DNA of 64,000 bases from Odiellus spinosus (Eukaryota > Arthropoda > Arachnida > Opiliones > Phalangiidae): the NCBI GenBank assembly GCA_963920705.1, contig OY987225.1, forward strand, positions 7,080,175-7,144,174, read 5' to 3'. Under the pieces are notes generated by a model. It did no database searches. It was not told the DNA's origin and worked only from the letters and a program-made list of their open reading frames with translations. Shown here one piece after another: positions 1 through 11,563 of this stretch (positions are counted from its first letter, which is position 1; every line of letters starts with the position of its first letter). A program made the position numbers and the translations under genes.

Positions 1-1238
1 GGGTATTGTAACAGGGACACTCTTACAAATACAGTGAAATATCCTAGGTACTCTTCTATCCAGATGCCATCATTTTCAGGAGCTAAACAGCATCCTTAAA
101 CTCCACCCAGGAAGAAACCTTGGGTAAGAGTGCGCTACCCATGAGGTCACCATCAAATTTAAATCAAATACTAGTATATAAGTTCTATTATTTCTATGTG
201 GAATTGATAAAACAATAACTTACCCTCATTTCATTATGTCTTAAATGATTTCTCTTTTAATTAAGTTTAAAGCGTTCACCTCATTTGTAAGAATAGTAGA
301 AAAGTTAATTATTTACCCTGAGATCCTTTATGAGGTTTTTAAGCTCATTGTTGGCCTTGGTAAGTTGTTCAATATTTTCTCTTTGTTTCGCTATCATTTG
401 CAAGTTTTCGAGCTGTTGTTGTCTCGAATTTGCAACCAAAGCGTCATACTAAAAATACAACCAAAAAAATTATCAACAAAAGCTACAGGAACATTGTAAT
501 TGTTATAGTTTTTAATTGATCTGGACTGTTATAATATAAGTCATATAAAATTTCACCAAACGTTTTGAGGTAATTTTCAGTTAATTATTAAAGTTTCTGT
601 AACGGTGACCACCCTTTTCGCCCTTCAATATAATGTAAGACCATCACTCACCACTAAGTAGCCGTATTCAGTCCTGTACTTCAATTAAAACTTCTAGCTA
701 ATTTCAACGACTAAGGAAACCTCCCATAGAGGGCACCACTGGTCACGTTATCTGGTTCTCTGACGTAAGTCCCAAATAGAGGATATATAAAACCAACCCT
801 TACCAAAAAAAAATTTGTCTTAAGATATGTCTTGGGGAAGTGTTTCGGGCGTCTTATGCAGTCTTTAGAGGTTTTGGGAAGTCTTCCACTATGTCAAGAA
901 GTTTTGGGGAAGTCTTTAAGACTTCCCCAAGACTTTTGTAGTGTTCTTGAAGACCTCTTCAGATCAGACTAACTTTTTTCCGTAACGGACACAATCAATC
1001 GTCAGCAGATCACATCCAACCCATGATCACTTTATTTTTAAACTCTTTTTAAAGTATTGTACACACCTAACTGGTTTAAAGTCAATAAATATTAAATGAA
1101 ATATGTTAACACACTATTTTAATTCTACTACCAAAAGCGGCGATTATATCGCGAACTCTACTCGCTAAGCCTAAATCCATAAAAAATAAATTTTAAACTG
1201 AAAATATTCTAGAAAAATTTCGTCGCTGATGCCAAAGA
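1..1238. other. Non-coding stretch, no gene recognised
   Basis: AT-rich sequence with only short open frames that have no recognisable motif; the longest, at 245-499, looks like chance. The one structured item is a MITE-like repeat at 797-987, listed separately. A short inverted motif sits inside that repeat. I see no RNA gene. Confidence 0.6.
797..987 (+). repeat. MITE-like repeat, copy 1 of 3
   Basis: Starts CCCTTACC followed by an A run and ends AGACTAACTTTTTTCCGTAA, which are imperfect inverted ends. The interior carries repeated GTCTTGGGGAAGTC-type words in both orientations and can fold back on itself around 905-935. Related copies lie at 9994-10189 (same strand, best preserved) and 20577-20768 (opposite strand). 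There is no coding capacity. Small size, inverted ends and several copies suggest a non-autonomous DNA transposon. Confidence 0.6.
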
Positions 1239-1538
1239 TGATGAGGTCTCGTGTGTGCTACCATTAAATCGATCAACGTTGTAGTTAATTAAAGTCTTTA
1301 ATTAAATTCGATAAAACATTATAACTTGTTAATATAACAAAGGTAAACTCTTTAAAGTTATTATAAACTAGATCACATAACTGACTTAATAGATGACTGG
1401 TCTGTAAGGAGACTGAGGAGAGACTGACTGTAGAATAAATTTGAGTGGCCCTAAAAAGAAACCAACTTTCTCTGCCAGTAGGTGGCGCTAATATAAAATG
1501 ACCTTTGAAACCAAACATGTAAAAGCAATAATAGGTCA
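1239..1538 (-). repeat. 3' LTR of copia E
   Basis: A 300-bp copy matching 6000-6295. In plus-strand reading it begins TGATGAGGTCTCG and ends ATAGGTCA. It differs from the 5' LTR by at least two substitutions and a short indel block around 1345-1360. The pol frame ends 43 bp from its inner edge. Confidence 0.9.
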
Positions 1539-1581
1539 TAATTAGATTCCCAAACCATTTCACAATTCCTTTATATTTAAA

Positions 1582-3981
1582 TTATTCAATTTGTAACATT
1601 TTAACACAGTTTATAAAAATATTTTTGTTTAACAATTTGGTTAAAATATCCGCAACGTTTTTCTTAGATTCCACAAATTTTAAACAAAACATATTACTGG
1701 CTAAATGTTCTCTAACAAAATGATATCTTATATCGATATGCTTGGATCGTTGGTTCTCGACACAGTTCTTTGAGTAGAAAATTGCTGACTGATTATCACA
1801 ATGAATTACTGGTTGTCTAAAGTTTAAATGAAATTGTTCTAATTCACGAAAAATTGGTATCAGCCACAGAAGTTCTTTGGTAGCTTCCGATACAGCTACG
1901 TATTCCGCCTCCATTGTTGAGAGTGAGACGGACTTTTGTTTAATTGATCGCCAGGCAATGGGAGAAGATCCGATTCTGACGATATAACCACTAGTTGATT
2001 TCCTGGTGTCACGATCCGAACCCCAATCGCTATAGATTGATAATTCTGGATTCTGTTGATGTTGATAAATGATGCCTTGATCTGCCGTAGTTAATACATA
2101 TCGAGTTAGTTGGCAAAGATGACTCCAGTGCGAATATCCAGGGTTACTGCTATACTGTGAGAGGGCTATTACGAAAAATAAAATGTCTGGACGAGTTCTC
2201 TGCGCAACAAATAATAAACTTCCAATTAAGGATCTATAAGGGAATGTTTTCATTCTTTCCTGTTCCTCTTCTTCCGTCGGAGAGTCCTTTCGAGTTAATA
2301 TAACGCTTGAAGCCATAGGTAGACTTACTGGTTCTTCTACTGTAATCTCGTAACGTTTTCCAATCTGATGAATATATGTAGATTGGTGAATCTTTAAAGA
2401 TCCGTCTTCACGAAAGTTGAATTCGATCCCCAAGAGTTTACGTATCGGAACAAGATTCTTGATTGCAAAACGTCGTGATATGATCTTGAATACTTCTTTC
2501 TGTATATCTTCTGTTTTCGTGATTACTACGAGATCATCTACATAGACGAGAACTATAACCTTCTTTGGTAAATAATAAATACAGTTAGTCCCAATTAGTT
2601 TCGTGAATCCCAATTCGTGGAAGCTCTTATCGAGTTCGATAAACCATTGTCTTCCGCTCTGGGGTAGACCATACAACGCTTTTCTAAGTCGTAAGCAATA
2701 TTTTGAAGTTTCGGCAACGTGGAATCCTGGAATTTGCTTCATGAAGACATCATGATCGAGATTCCCATACAAATAGGCATTTTTGACGTCCAAATGACAA
2801 TGCTTCCAACCAAGGCAGGTGACGAATAGTACGAGAAATAATCGAATTAAACTGAAGTTAATTACCGGGGAAAATGTATCGTCGTAATCAATCCCTTCAG
2901 TTTGATTGTATCCCTGAGCGACTAGTCTAGCTCGATAACGTGTTATTTTCCCTTCGGTATCTTTCTTCACTGTATAAACCCAGCGACATCCTACAATCTT
3001 CTTTCCCGCTGGTTTTTCCGCAACTTCCGTTACGTGTCGTTCTTGTAACGTCTCGACTTCACTTTGAATGGCTAGTTTCCACTGCTTAGCTTGATTAGAC
3101 GCTACAGCTTCATCATACGTTGTTGGTATGACTATATTACTGCAATATGCAGCGAAAACTTCAGGAACTTCTTCATTAATAGGTTGATTAATATTTTCAG
3201 GAAGGTCTTCTGTTTCTTGTTTTAAGTATTTCTTCAATGATTTCTTTACCGATTTTCTTGAAAATTTAAATATCGCTGGATCATGCGTGAAATCATTATC
3301 TTTCAAATATTGCGTTATTTCTGGTTTCGAACGAAATTGCCTTCCTTCTGGATTATAATAATAAACATCCGCATCTCCTTTTGATGCTCCCTTCTGTCGT
3401 ATTGAGACACGTTTCATCCAACCTTCCGGTAATTCTTTGGTTTTGTGTTTCTTCGATATATCGACTGCTACTTCTTTAGAACCATCTCCCAATAGGGTAT
3501 TGGGTAATTCGTCTGATATTGCATCTTCAACCTGTTCGTTTTCTTCTTCAGGATTTCCAATTGTAGTTTCATCAACGAAATCTTCAGTTAAAGATTCTTC
3601 AGTAGTCCATTGAAATTTAATATTATCTTCAATTAGAAGTTCTGGATTGATATTTCGAATACCCATCTTATCTTCATCAAATCTTAGATGTTTAGTTTCC
3701 ACGACAATATTATCTTCTGGATACCAGATTCGGTGTCCTACGGTATGTGAAGCGTATCCAATTACTATTCCCGGTTTAGCTCTACTTTGGAATTTGTTTT
3801 GTCTTCGTTCTTTCGGAATATGTACGTAAGCTAAACTTCCGATTCGTCGTAAGTGCATGGAACTAGGTTTATATCCCATCCAGAGCTCCAACGGTACTGT
3901 ATCTTCAAGTTTGGCATGTCTCGAGTGATTTTTAATATACGCCGCTGTCCTCACCAACTCGCCCCACAGCTTATTCGGCAA
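1582..3981 (-). pseudogene. pol: Copia E Pol, 3' part: integrase end, MBD-like domain, RT, RNase H
   Basis: An open frame of 799 codons continuing the gag-integrase frame after a one-base shift. In order: the integrase C-terminal part (residues 1-110), an acidic linker, an MBD-like segment (about 184-242), copia RT with YVDD at 480-483, and RNase H near the C-terminus. The RNase H first motif, CDSDWA in copia C, is two residues shorter here and reads YSDWGS, so a catalytic aspartate is probably lost. The apparent first codon is TTG, which only marks where the frame becomes readable; the true protein would start at 5846. With the frameshift and the RNase H lesion this copy is unlikely to be autonomous. 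Confidence 0.92.
3256..3432 (-). other. MBD-like (methyl-CpG-binding) domain coding segment in copia E
   Basis: Residues about 184-242 of the 3' Pol frame. The segment opens LPEGWMKRV, carries RQKG, then DVYYYNPEGRQFRSKPE, and closes with a FKFS motif. These match, in order and spacing, the landmarks of MBD2/3 and MeCP2 domains: the GW start, the R-x-K-x-G loop, the Asp and Tyr of DVYY, the FRSK arginine and the final FDF-like strand. The segment lies between integrase and RT, flanked by acidic, low-complexity linkers. Binding to methylated CpG is inferred, not shown. Confidence 0.78.
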
Positions 3982-5846
3982 TTTATACCTTCTTCAATAA
4001 ACGCTCGTACCATATTTAATAACGTTCGATTAATTCGTTCTGCTACTCCGATCATTTGTGGCGAATACGTATTAGTCTTTTCGTGTCGAATGCCTTCTTT
4101 AACGCAAAATTCTGTAAATTGATTAGAACAGAACTCCAACCCATTGTCAGTTCTAAGTGCCTTTATGTTCTTATTCTTCTGTTTTTCAACGTAGGTCTTA
4201 TATTTCTGGAAACAGTCGAATGCTTCGCTTTTCTTCGCCATCAAATAAATAGTCAGGTAACGCGTTTTATCGTCCAAGAACGTGATGAAATATTTCGCTC
4301 CACCACTTGATTTTATAGGGGCTGGTCCCCAGACATCACAATGGATTAATTCGAGTACGTCGTTACTTCTGATATCGTCGATCCTTTTGTGAGATTGTTT
4401 CGTTGATTTAGCTAATTGGCACGTAGAACAGTCGTTCAATGATCCTTTTAGCGTTTCCAATCCCCTCAGCATATTATTTGATGCCATAAACTTTAAGTCC
4501 TTTTCATTTAGATGTCCCAATCGTTGATGCCAGCGTTCAAGTTCTCTAATTTCTCGATTTTCCGAAATATAGGTTTTCGACATTTCTTCAGGTTCATCTT
4601 CTGGTGGCCCATTAATTAATACAGTAAGGTCGACTTTGTAAAAATTATCCGATGATAATGGTGCTTCAAATGGAACTTTTCCTTTTGGCGAGTAGACTGT
4701 ATATTTTTGATTCTCCCTGCGTCCACTATACCCAGCTTGATCTATGATTCGTTCCGAGATCAAATTACGTCCCATTCCTGGAGTATATATAACATCTTCA
4801 AGTTTGATTATGTTTTTCAATTTATTGTTCATTTGAATCCAAATATCGCCTCGTCCTTCTACCCTTGATTGTCCTTCGCCAACCATGGCCTGTCCTTGAT
4901 ACGGTGTAAATGAGTAAAACCACTCCCGCTGATTGCAAAAATGCTTGGTCGCACCAGAATCTACGATCCATTCCTTCATTATAGCCGTCGTGCATAATGC
5001 CGTTGCAAAGAAAACTTTTTCTGATTTCTTATCATCTCTTGATTTCCTTTTATCTGGCAGTCGACAATCGTTCGCTCGATGACCCACTTTGTTACAGTTG
5101 AAACATGTTCCATTGAATCGACTTGACTTATTACTCTCTTTGTTGTTGTATCGTTTGTACGTAGTATTTTCTTTATCTTTTGATTTTCTCTCTCTCCTGT
5201 CAGAGTGTTGAGCCGCAAAAACATTGGTCATGGATTGATTCGCAGAATCTCGTTGAACTTGTCTTCCATGTTCATTAAGAAGAATCTTCTTTATCGGTTC
5301 GGGTTTAAAGTTATCATCGTCAAATTGATAAATCTGCGCAGTCAGTGAATCGTAAGATATTGGCAATGTTCCAATCATCTTATAAGCAATGTCTTTATCT
5401 TCTAACTCATTACCAGCTTCTTTTAATTCTTCAGATATACGAAATATACGATTGAGAAACTCTGGTATTTCTTCTCTTTCTTGATACGTTATAGCGTGAA
5501 ATTGTGTCAACAAATTTCCTATGCGTGCTCGAGACGTTGGCTCGAATGTCTGTTTAAGATTTTCCCAAAGTTCGTGGGCTTTCCTAGTATTCATAAACGT
5601 ATTTCGTATATCTGAACTAATCCCCAAAGCAATTGTAGAAAACGCATCAGATTCTCTTAATTTTAACTTTAGTTGTTCTTCAGCCTTTGCTTCTGATGCT
5701 GGCGCCTTTTCTAAATCGCAGACTATTTCCCATAATCCTTTCTGCCTTAGCAATAATTCCATTTTCAATTTCCATGCTTGATAATTATTTGATTTCAATT
5801 GAATAACTTGACTCACTAGATATTTTCCATTATTATACATCGCCAT
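3951..5846 (-). pseudogene. gag-pol: Copia E Gag-protease-integrase, 5' part of broken polyprotein
   Basis: An open frame of 631 codons starting at ATG 5846. In order: copia Gag (1-245), a CCHC zinc knuckle CFNCNKVGHRANDC (248-261), a retropepsin with canonical DSG (296-298), and an integrase with the HHCC region and the three acidic positions in CDVWGP, RTDNGLEF and GVAERINRT. The frame runs out 3' of the integrase catalytic Glu and overlaps the next frame by 31 bases, which is consistent with a single one-base indel near 3985. Copia C is unbroken at this point, so this is damage rather than programmed recoding. Confidence 0.92.
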
Positions 5847-5983
5847 CTTGTCTGGGCCTATTCAGTCAGGTTATATCCAGTCTCGATCCTTTAGTTAAAT
5901 CCAGTCTCGATCCTTTAATTTTATATATAGGGAAAATTGACGTCTAAATTTTCCTAAGCCTTAGCTTATCTCCAACGCTGAAA

Positions 5984-5999
5984 CCACGCTCTGCTACCA
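5984..5999 (-). promoter_or_regulatory. Primer-binding site of copia E
   Basis: The minus strand reads TGGTAGCAGAGCGTGG directly next to the 5' LTR. The first 12 bases are complementary to the 3' end of animal initiator tRNA-Met, including its CCA tail. The same site occurs in copia C and in the copia remnant at 19920-19935. This fixes the inner edge of the 5' LTR at 6000. Confidence 0.85.
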
Positions 6000-6295
6000 T
6001 GATGAGGTCTCGTGTGTGCTACCATTAAATCGATCAACGTTGTAGTTAATTAAAGTCTTTAATTAAATTCGATAAAACATTATAACTTGTTAATATAACA
6101 ATGGTAAACTAATGTTATTATAAACTAGATCACATAACTGACTTAATAGATGACTGGTCTGTAAGGAGACTGAGGAGAGACTGACTGTAGAATAAATTTG
6201 AGTGGCCCTAAAAAGAAATCAACTTTCTCTGCCAGTAGGTGGCGCTAATATAAAATGACCTTTGAAACCAAACATGTAAAAGCAATAATAGGTCA
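6000..6295 (-). repeat. 5' LTR of copia E
   Basis: A 296-bp direct repeat of 1239-1538, upstream of gag in minus-strand reading. It presumably holds the promoter, but I see no certain TATA box. The outer edge is followed by taaaa, which is not the sequence flanking the other LTR. Confidence 0.9.
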
Positions 6296-8541
6296 TAAAA
6301 TCACAAAAGAAATATCGCATAAAAATGGGGCGTGAATCAAATTAACTATTGCGCGTGCACTTTTTCTAAGAAACATATCTTTGATTCACACAATGCCATT
6401 TCAAAGACTAGCTCTAGGATTGGCTAGTCAGCAATTGAGTCTTTTAGAAAAAATTTCGAGCCTAATTATCTAACCAAAAATTATATCAAAATCAGCTTCG
6501 AGTTTGGATCAAATGATTTTTTGGCATATTGGAATTATTAATTAAAAATAACTTGTTCCACTTTAACGGTATTCTTGAATTACTTAAAAAACTTTAGACA
6601 TCAGATTTTATAATTTTCTCAGGCTTATTTTTTATGCCTAAAATAAATATGCAACAATTAAAATATTACAATCTATCAAATATGGTAAACTTTGGCTACA
6701 ATGAAGAATAGTCCAGCCTATGGATTATATTTTTAGTTTTATCATACTATGTATTATGACAAGCCATATTCAAAATTCTATACCTCTGGGCATGGAGGAA
6801 AGGGGGTGAAGTCGAAATGAACGGTGTTCTTCACTCCCTACCTGTAATACTTTACTCTCACAAGCGGTGGGAAAATCCTGTCAGGCTAGTTAAAAATATT
6901 ATCATGTGGCTCATGCCATAGTTATTCGTTGCTCTCTCAATTCATAGTTATATTTTAAAATTAGTTTTGGTAATTTTTCAAATTTCATTCCAACAAACTG
7001 TGTGCACAATATTTTTCCATTTTTAAACTAATTTTAAATTATTAACTTTAAGATTCTACCCCTTTCATCATTCACTATATTTTTTACATCTCTAAGCCTA
7101 ATTCCACTATAATACGTCAAATTTCACAAGTATTGCATCATCTCTCGCGAAAGATTCGCCCAAAATTTGGGCATAAATAGTCGATGCCAATAGAAACGGC
7201 CTATTTTTATAGTTTATTTGAAATATAGATGCTCAGATGAAACATTAAACATCGAAAATACAGGGTGTTTCGAAAATGGTGGTAGGACCGCGCTCCAGTG
7301 GGTTCTATGGGTCATTTTAAGACGAAAATGTTCTATGACGTTTTGTCTAACGGGGCACCATTTAAGAGTAACGAAATGATTCATCTACGGATGACCCCTT
7401 AACATAAATTAATAAATGTATAATCAATGATAAAATAAGCTTAATAAGCTATACTCAATGATAAAATAAGCTTAAATAATTAAGCTTATTTTATCATTGA
7501 GTATAGCTGGTTTTTTAAAGCGCACTTTATAAAAGGTTTCCTTTCAGTCAAAATCAATTCTCGCGCTTTGAAGAGGTCACCTGCACCGAGTCAATGAAAA
7601 GGGAGCCAAGTGGAAAAATTACCAAAATGAGCCAAACAAGAAAATTACTTCTAAATCGAAAAAAAATTAAATTAAACCAAGTTGGACCAAGTGAGAAAAT
7701 TCCTAAATTCTATTAAAATCGATAAAATTAATTTAAATACCATTAAATGGACTAAATGAAAAATTTTAGTCAACTCGAAAATCTAATAAATTCGAGAAAA
7801 ATGGAGCAAATTACTAATAAATTCTACATTGTGTTTATTTATCTCGGAAACAAAAATACTGCATTGGGATTTTAAGTGATTCATATGCATTAGAGGGCGA
7901 GGATTTCGAAGATAACCAAATTTTTGAACTTTAATTTTAGTGAAAGGTCAAAATCAAAGATTTTGAAAAATGATAATGTTTTAAATATTATCCAGATGAA
8001 CAATTAGATGTAATATTATTTAAAAGGCTTTAAAATAAGCTCTTACACGATAGTTTACGACAAATAGCAGCTGAGATAAAATTAAAAGTGTTTTAGAGGT
8101 GGTGGTCATTTTCTCTAAAATGACCAATGCTGTATCTCATAAATGGCTTGACCGATCGCTATAAAACTTTCGGAATCGTCTTCTGTGGCCCAAAAAAACC
8201 CTAGAAACAATATATGATGGGACAAGGGTGGGGTTCAAAGCGCTGATTGAACTGTCCAAGAAAGACCCAATGAGCTAGTTCAAACGGGGCAGTCCTGGTA
8301 TTAAACGGTTAGCAAGCTGCTCCTAAGTTTTATTAAGTGTATATTTATGTAAATAATTGTAATTTCAGCGCTGATATTTTCTGTTAATTTTAATTTTCTC
8401 ATATGTTTGTTCAAACCAGAAAAGAAAACATAGCTAGGGGTAAATTGTGGCGACACACGTTTTCAGAGAAATTCAAAAACTGCCTTTGGCGGTATTTTAA
8501 CTGTATTAATAACGTACACCACGTTACGTTAAACACCCCTC
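6296..8541. other. Non-coding stretch with scattered repeat fragments
   Basis: No gene recognised. Contents: a 62-bp palindrome at 7447-7508, and at 7261 a CAGGGTGTTTCGAAAATGG sequence that resembles transposon ends common in arthropod genomes, though I cannot pair it with another end. The rest is AT-rich without open frames of note. Confidence 0.5.
7447..7508. repeat. Perfect 28-bp inverted repeat
   Basis: Arms 7447-7474 and 7481-7508 are perfect reverse complements around a 6-bp spacer (aataat). A partial direct copy of the arm lies just upstream at about 7420-7441. It could form a cruciform or an RNA hairpin. No function is evident; it may be a MITE remnant. Confidence 0.8.
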
Positions 8542-9006
8542 TAAAGGGAGAATGAAAGGCCAAAACAATCTATTTTTAATCGATTAAGAATGCTAAAATA
8601 ATGAGAAAAAACAATAATATAACTCACCAAAAATATTTCATTATTTTACAATCAATTTCCAAAGTTTCGAAACTTGCAGATGCTAAACCTTGGCTGCCTA
8701 GGCGAGCCGGTTTTTTTTTAAATATTCCCGTCTGATCTAGTCGCTAATCACGAGCGAGTACGCGTATTTTTAAAATACGAGTACTCGCTCGTGATTGGCG
8801 ACAAGAACAGCCGCGAATATTAAAAAAATACAGGTCGTGCTAGCCTAGTTCACCGAGCTAGGCAGCCTAGGCTTAGCATGGGAACTTTGGAAATTGATTA
8901 TAAAATAACGAAATATTTTTGGTGAGTTATATTATTGTTTTTTTCATTATTTTAGCATTCTTAATCAATTAAAAATAGGTTGTTTTGGCCTTTCATTCTC
9001 CCTTTA
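8542..9006. repeat. 465-bp near-perfect palindrome (foldback MITE)
   Basis: The two halves are reverse complements from TAAAGGGAGAATGAAAGG at the left edge to its complement at the right edge. The symmetry centre is near 8770, in TTTTTAAAA. Mismatches are scattered and a few small indels occur on both sides of the centre. There is no coding capacity. The structure fits a foldback element or a MITE whose terminal repeats span its whole length. I could not define a target-site duplication. Confidence 0.8.
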
Positions 9007-9993
9007 ACCATGACTGTATCATAGGCCAAATGGACGTTATTTGTGCTTTACCTTTGATCTTTCTTTATCCAACTGATGTTGCAAAGCTTTAATTTGAGTG
9101 TCTTTTCTTATGAATCTCCTCCTTCAAATCCTCCACAATAACTATTTCCTTTATATAAAGTTAAAATTTAATTTCAAGCTCTAAAACTTTAGGACCTGTT
9201 TTCACTGGCGCAATCGATTCATTTTGCAGCTCACGTTGGATACGACATCCATTTTACTTTTAAATTGAATATGCTCCCTTGTAAAATCTAAAGAAAAGGC
9301 ACACCCAATAAAGAAAAAAACGCTTAATTTAGTCAAAAATGATCTAAATTTGTTAACTAACAACAAAATACACTTGAAAAACAAATAAACAAGATGGGCG
9401 GCCGCGTGTTCAAGGAAGGGATAAACCAGGAGGTCACGTGATTAGCAGAACAAACCGCAGTGCTATCTAGAGAAGTGTTGGCGTAATACAACGTCTTATC
9501 GACTAGACCTAAAAATGACCTACGCGATATATTTTTTTAGTTAAAATATTGTTTGTTATCTTTCTTTATTTTTTTATATCGCGTTTCTTATCTATATAAA
9601 AGGCTGTTGTAAATTAATATTCTGTTCAGTATTTATTAAACTATTGTTGAATTATGTTCGTTTGGTAATTTATTCTACTTACTTAAAAACTAGCTTAGAA
9701 ATCTATCAAGAAGGGTTAAGGAGTATGAGATAGTTCGATTATTTTATTGGCTAGATTATATAGTCTGCTAATTTTTCTAAAACTACGTGGCCTAGACAAT
9801 ATCTATAACGCTAAAATATTAAATAAATAATAAGATTGGATTAAGGTTTCTTTTATCAACTGAAGATGAAAGTTAAAGGAGGTTCTGTTTGTTGTGTTAA
9901 TAAATGCAAAAGTTTTACGCGAATAAATCAGGATTTGATAAAATCAGTCTTTGCGCAAGACAAAAATCAGCCAATCAAGCGTTTCCTTCCTCA
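9007..9993. other. Non-coding stretch, no gene recognised
   Basis: AT-rich sequence. Short open frames (9202-9384 minus, 9866-10183 plus) lack recognisable motifs, and the second runs into a MITE. I see no RNA gene or further repeat structure. Confidence 0.5.
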
Positions 9994-10189
9994 TATCCCT
10001 TACCAAAAAAAGTTAGTCTTAAGAGGTCTTGGGGAAGTCTTTCGGGTGTCTTATGTAGTCTTAAGAGGTCTTGAGGAAGTCTTCCATTATGTCAATAAGT
10101 CTTGGGGAACTCTTAAAGACTTCCCCAAGACTTTTGTAGTGTTCTTGAAGACCTCTTCAGATCAGACTAACTTTTTTCCGTAAGGGATA
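9994..10189 (+). repeat. MITE-like repeat, copy 2 of 3 (best preserved)
   Basis: The ends are inverted copies: TATCCCTTACC then AAAAAAGTTAGTCT on the left, and the complement AGACTAACTTTTTTCCG then TAAGGGATA on the right. If the outer TA pairs are the target duplication, the ends resemble Tc1/mariner-type MITEs. The interior is built from GTCTTGGGGAAGTCTT words in both orientations, giving a hairpin at about 10094-10132. It matches 797-987 closely and 20577-20768 more loosely. Confidence 0.7.
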
Positions 10190-11560
10190 TTTCCCGGCAA
10201 ACTAGACTGAGACTGTTAGAATATTTCAAAGGATTTGTTTTTCAGGTGTATGCCACTAAATACACCAACTGAAATCTTAATTTAACCTGAAAGAGACCAA
10301 AATGTAGAAAAATATTGGTACAGTTTCATTAAATTGAGGTTAATTCAATTGATTAAGCCAGCGAAATTCTGATGGAATTTTCCAATTTGACCAAATAAGT
10401 TGAATTTTCCTGATTTGTAAAGCCGATTTCTTTGGTTATTTTATAGAAGCATATATTCAAATGAAAAGTAAAACTGACATCACACCTACATAATAGCTGC
10501 GGGAATGTTTTCAATTTCTTGTGATTAAATTGGCGAGCTTACTGCGACATCCAATTGACAAGGCCCCAATTGAGCCAGGTTTGCTTATCTACTTTAAAAA
10601 GTGACAAACCTCACACTATGATCTTTATACCTTCGTGTTACTCAAGTGATATGATTTTGTAATAAACTTCTATTCTCAAATTTATCATTACATTAATATA
10701 TTTCTACATTGAAAAACCACGAATGTTCAAATAAATCTAAATTTTTAAAAAGAGTCTACAATCATTTTGAAAGTTAAATTAAGTCCTGTTAAGCCTAATC
10801 GTTGATGTTTGAAATTAAGTGCATGACTTGGATTCTCGCAATACACTGAACAGTATTTTAAATCACATGAAAAATAGAAACAGATCGAATTAAAGGTTCC
10901 TTCAACGATTTACTGCTTCCAGTTTGCAAAAACGTTTCGCAAAAACATGCTTATGTTGGCTATCTGCGCCAGTGAAAAACGGGCCTTACTCTTTATGACA
11001 TTTAACAAAATTCTCAATACTCACATTTTTAATGAACTTTCTGTTCAAGTCCATTATCCCATTTTGGTCACTTGATGGCGCTTCATACTGCTTAACTTCA
11101 TTCCTGTAGAAAATTTGATTGAAACACAATGATCTTAAAATAGGAATAAGATAGGAAATAAATAGTCTGTACAAGATAATGTTCAATATGTTATAGAATA
11201 GCCACTTTTTTACCAAGTTTAAATCCACAGAACTTCCTCGGAGTAAGATTACGTTCGTGGATGGTACATAAAGTAGATATGAAAACCGACTCCATTCGCA
11301 CCTTGTTGAATTGATCTTGCGCCAAGCAAGATAATTTAATCACCAGAAATGAAAAACTTTCCCAAGGCTGTTTTTACATTTGAGTGATGGCGCTTTTACT
11401 TCTCATTTCAATAAGTAAATAGGAAACCAGGGTTTGACGTTACCTCTGGCAGAGGGCGCTGGAGTCTGCGACCAGGAAAGGAAGCAGGTAAAAGTAGAAG
11501 AGATTGTTCAGGAATCGAGGCAGTCGATGTTGTAAGCTGAGATCGTCTATGGTTAGTTAG
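10190..11560. other. Non-coding stretch, no gene recognised
   Basis: Sequence without a supported gene. The open frame at 10986-11228 (minus) shows no motif and is probably chance. Confidence 0.5.
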
Positions 11561-11563
11561 GGT

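Larger units (their letters stand above)
1239..6295 (-). mobile_element. Ty1/copia LTR retrotransposon E, with MBD-like domain, inactivated
   Basis: Two direct repeats of about 300 bp (1239-1538 and 6000-6295) flank a copia-type gag-protease-integrase-RT-RNase H frame read on the minus strand. The LTRs have TG...CA ends. A primer-binding site complementary to the 3' end of initiator tRNA-Met abuts the 5' LTR (5984-5999). The LTRs differ by a few substitutions and one short indel block, so the copy is older than copia C. The polyprotein is broken by a one-base frameshift near 3985. The 5-bp flanks (aaaga on the left, taaaa on the right) do not match, so no target-site duplication is visible. 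An MBD-like segment lies between integrase and RT. Confidence 0.93.

Noticed and set aside
9866..10183. 105-codon gene
   Set aside because: Most of it is the MITE at 9994-10189 read through.
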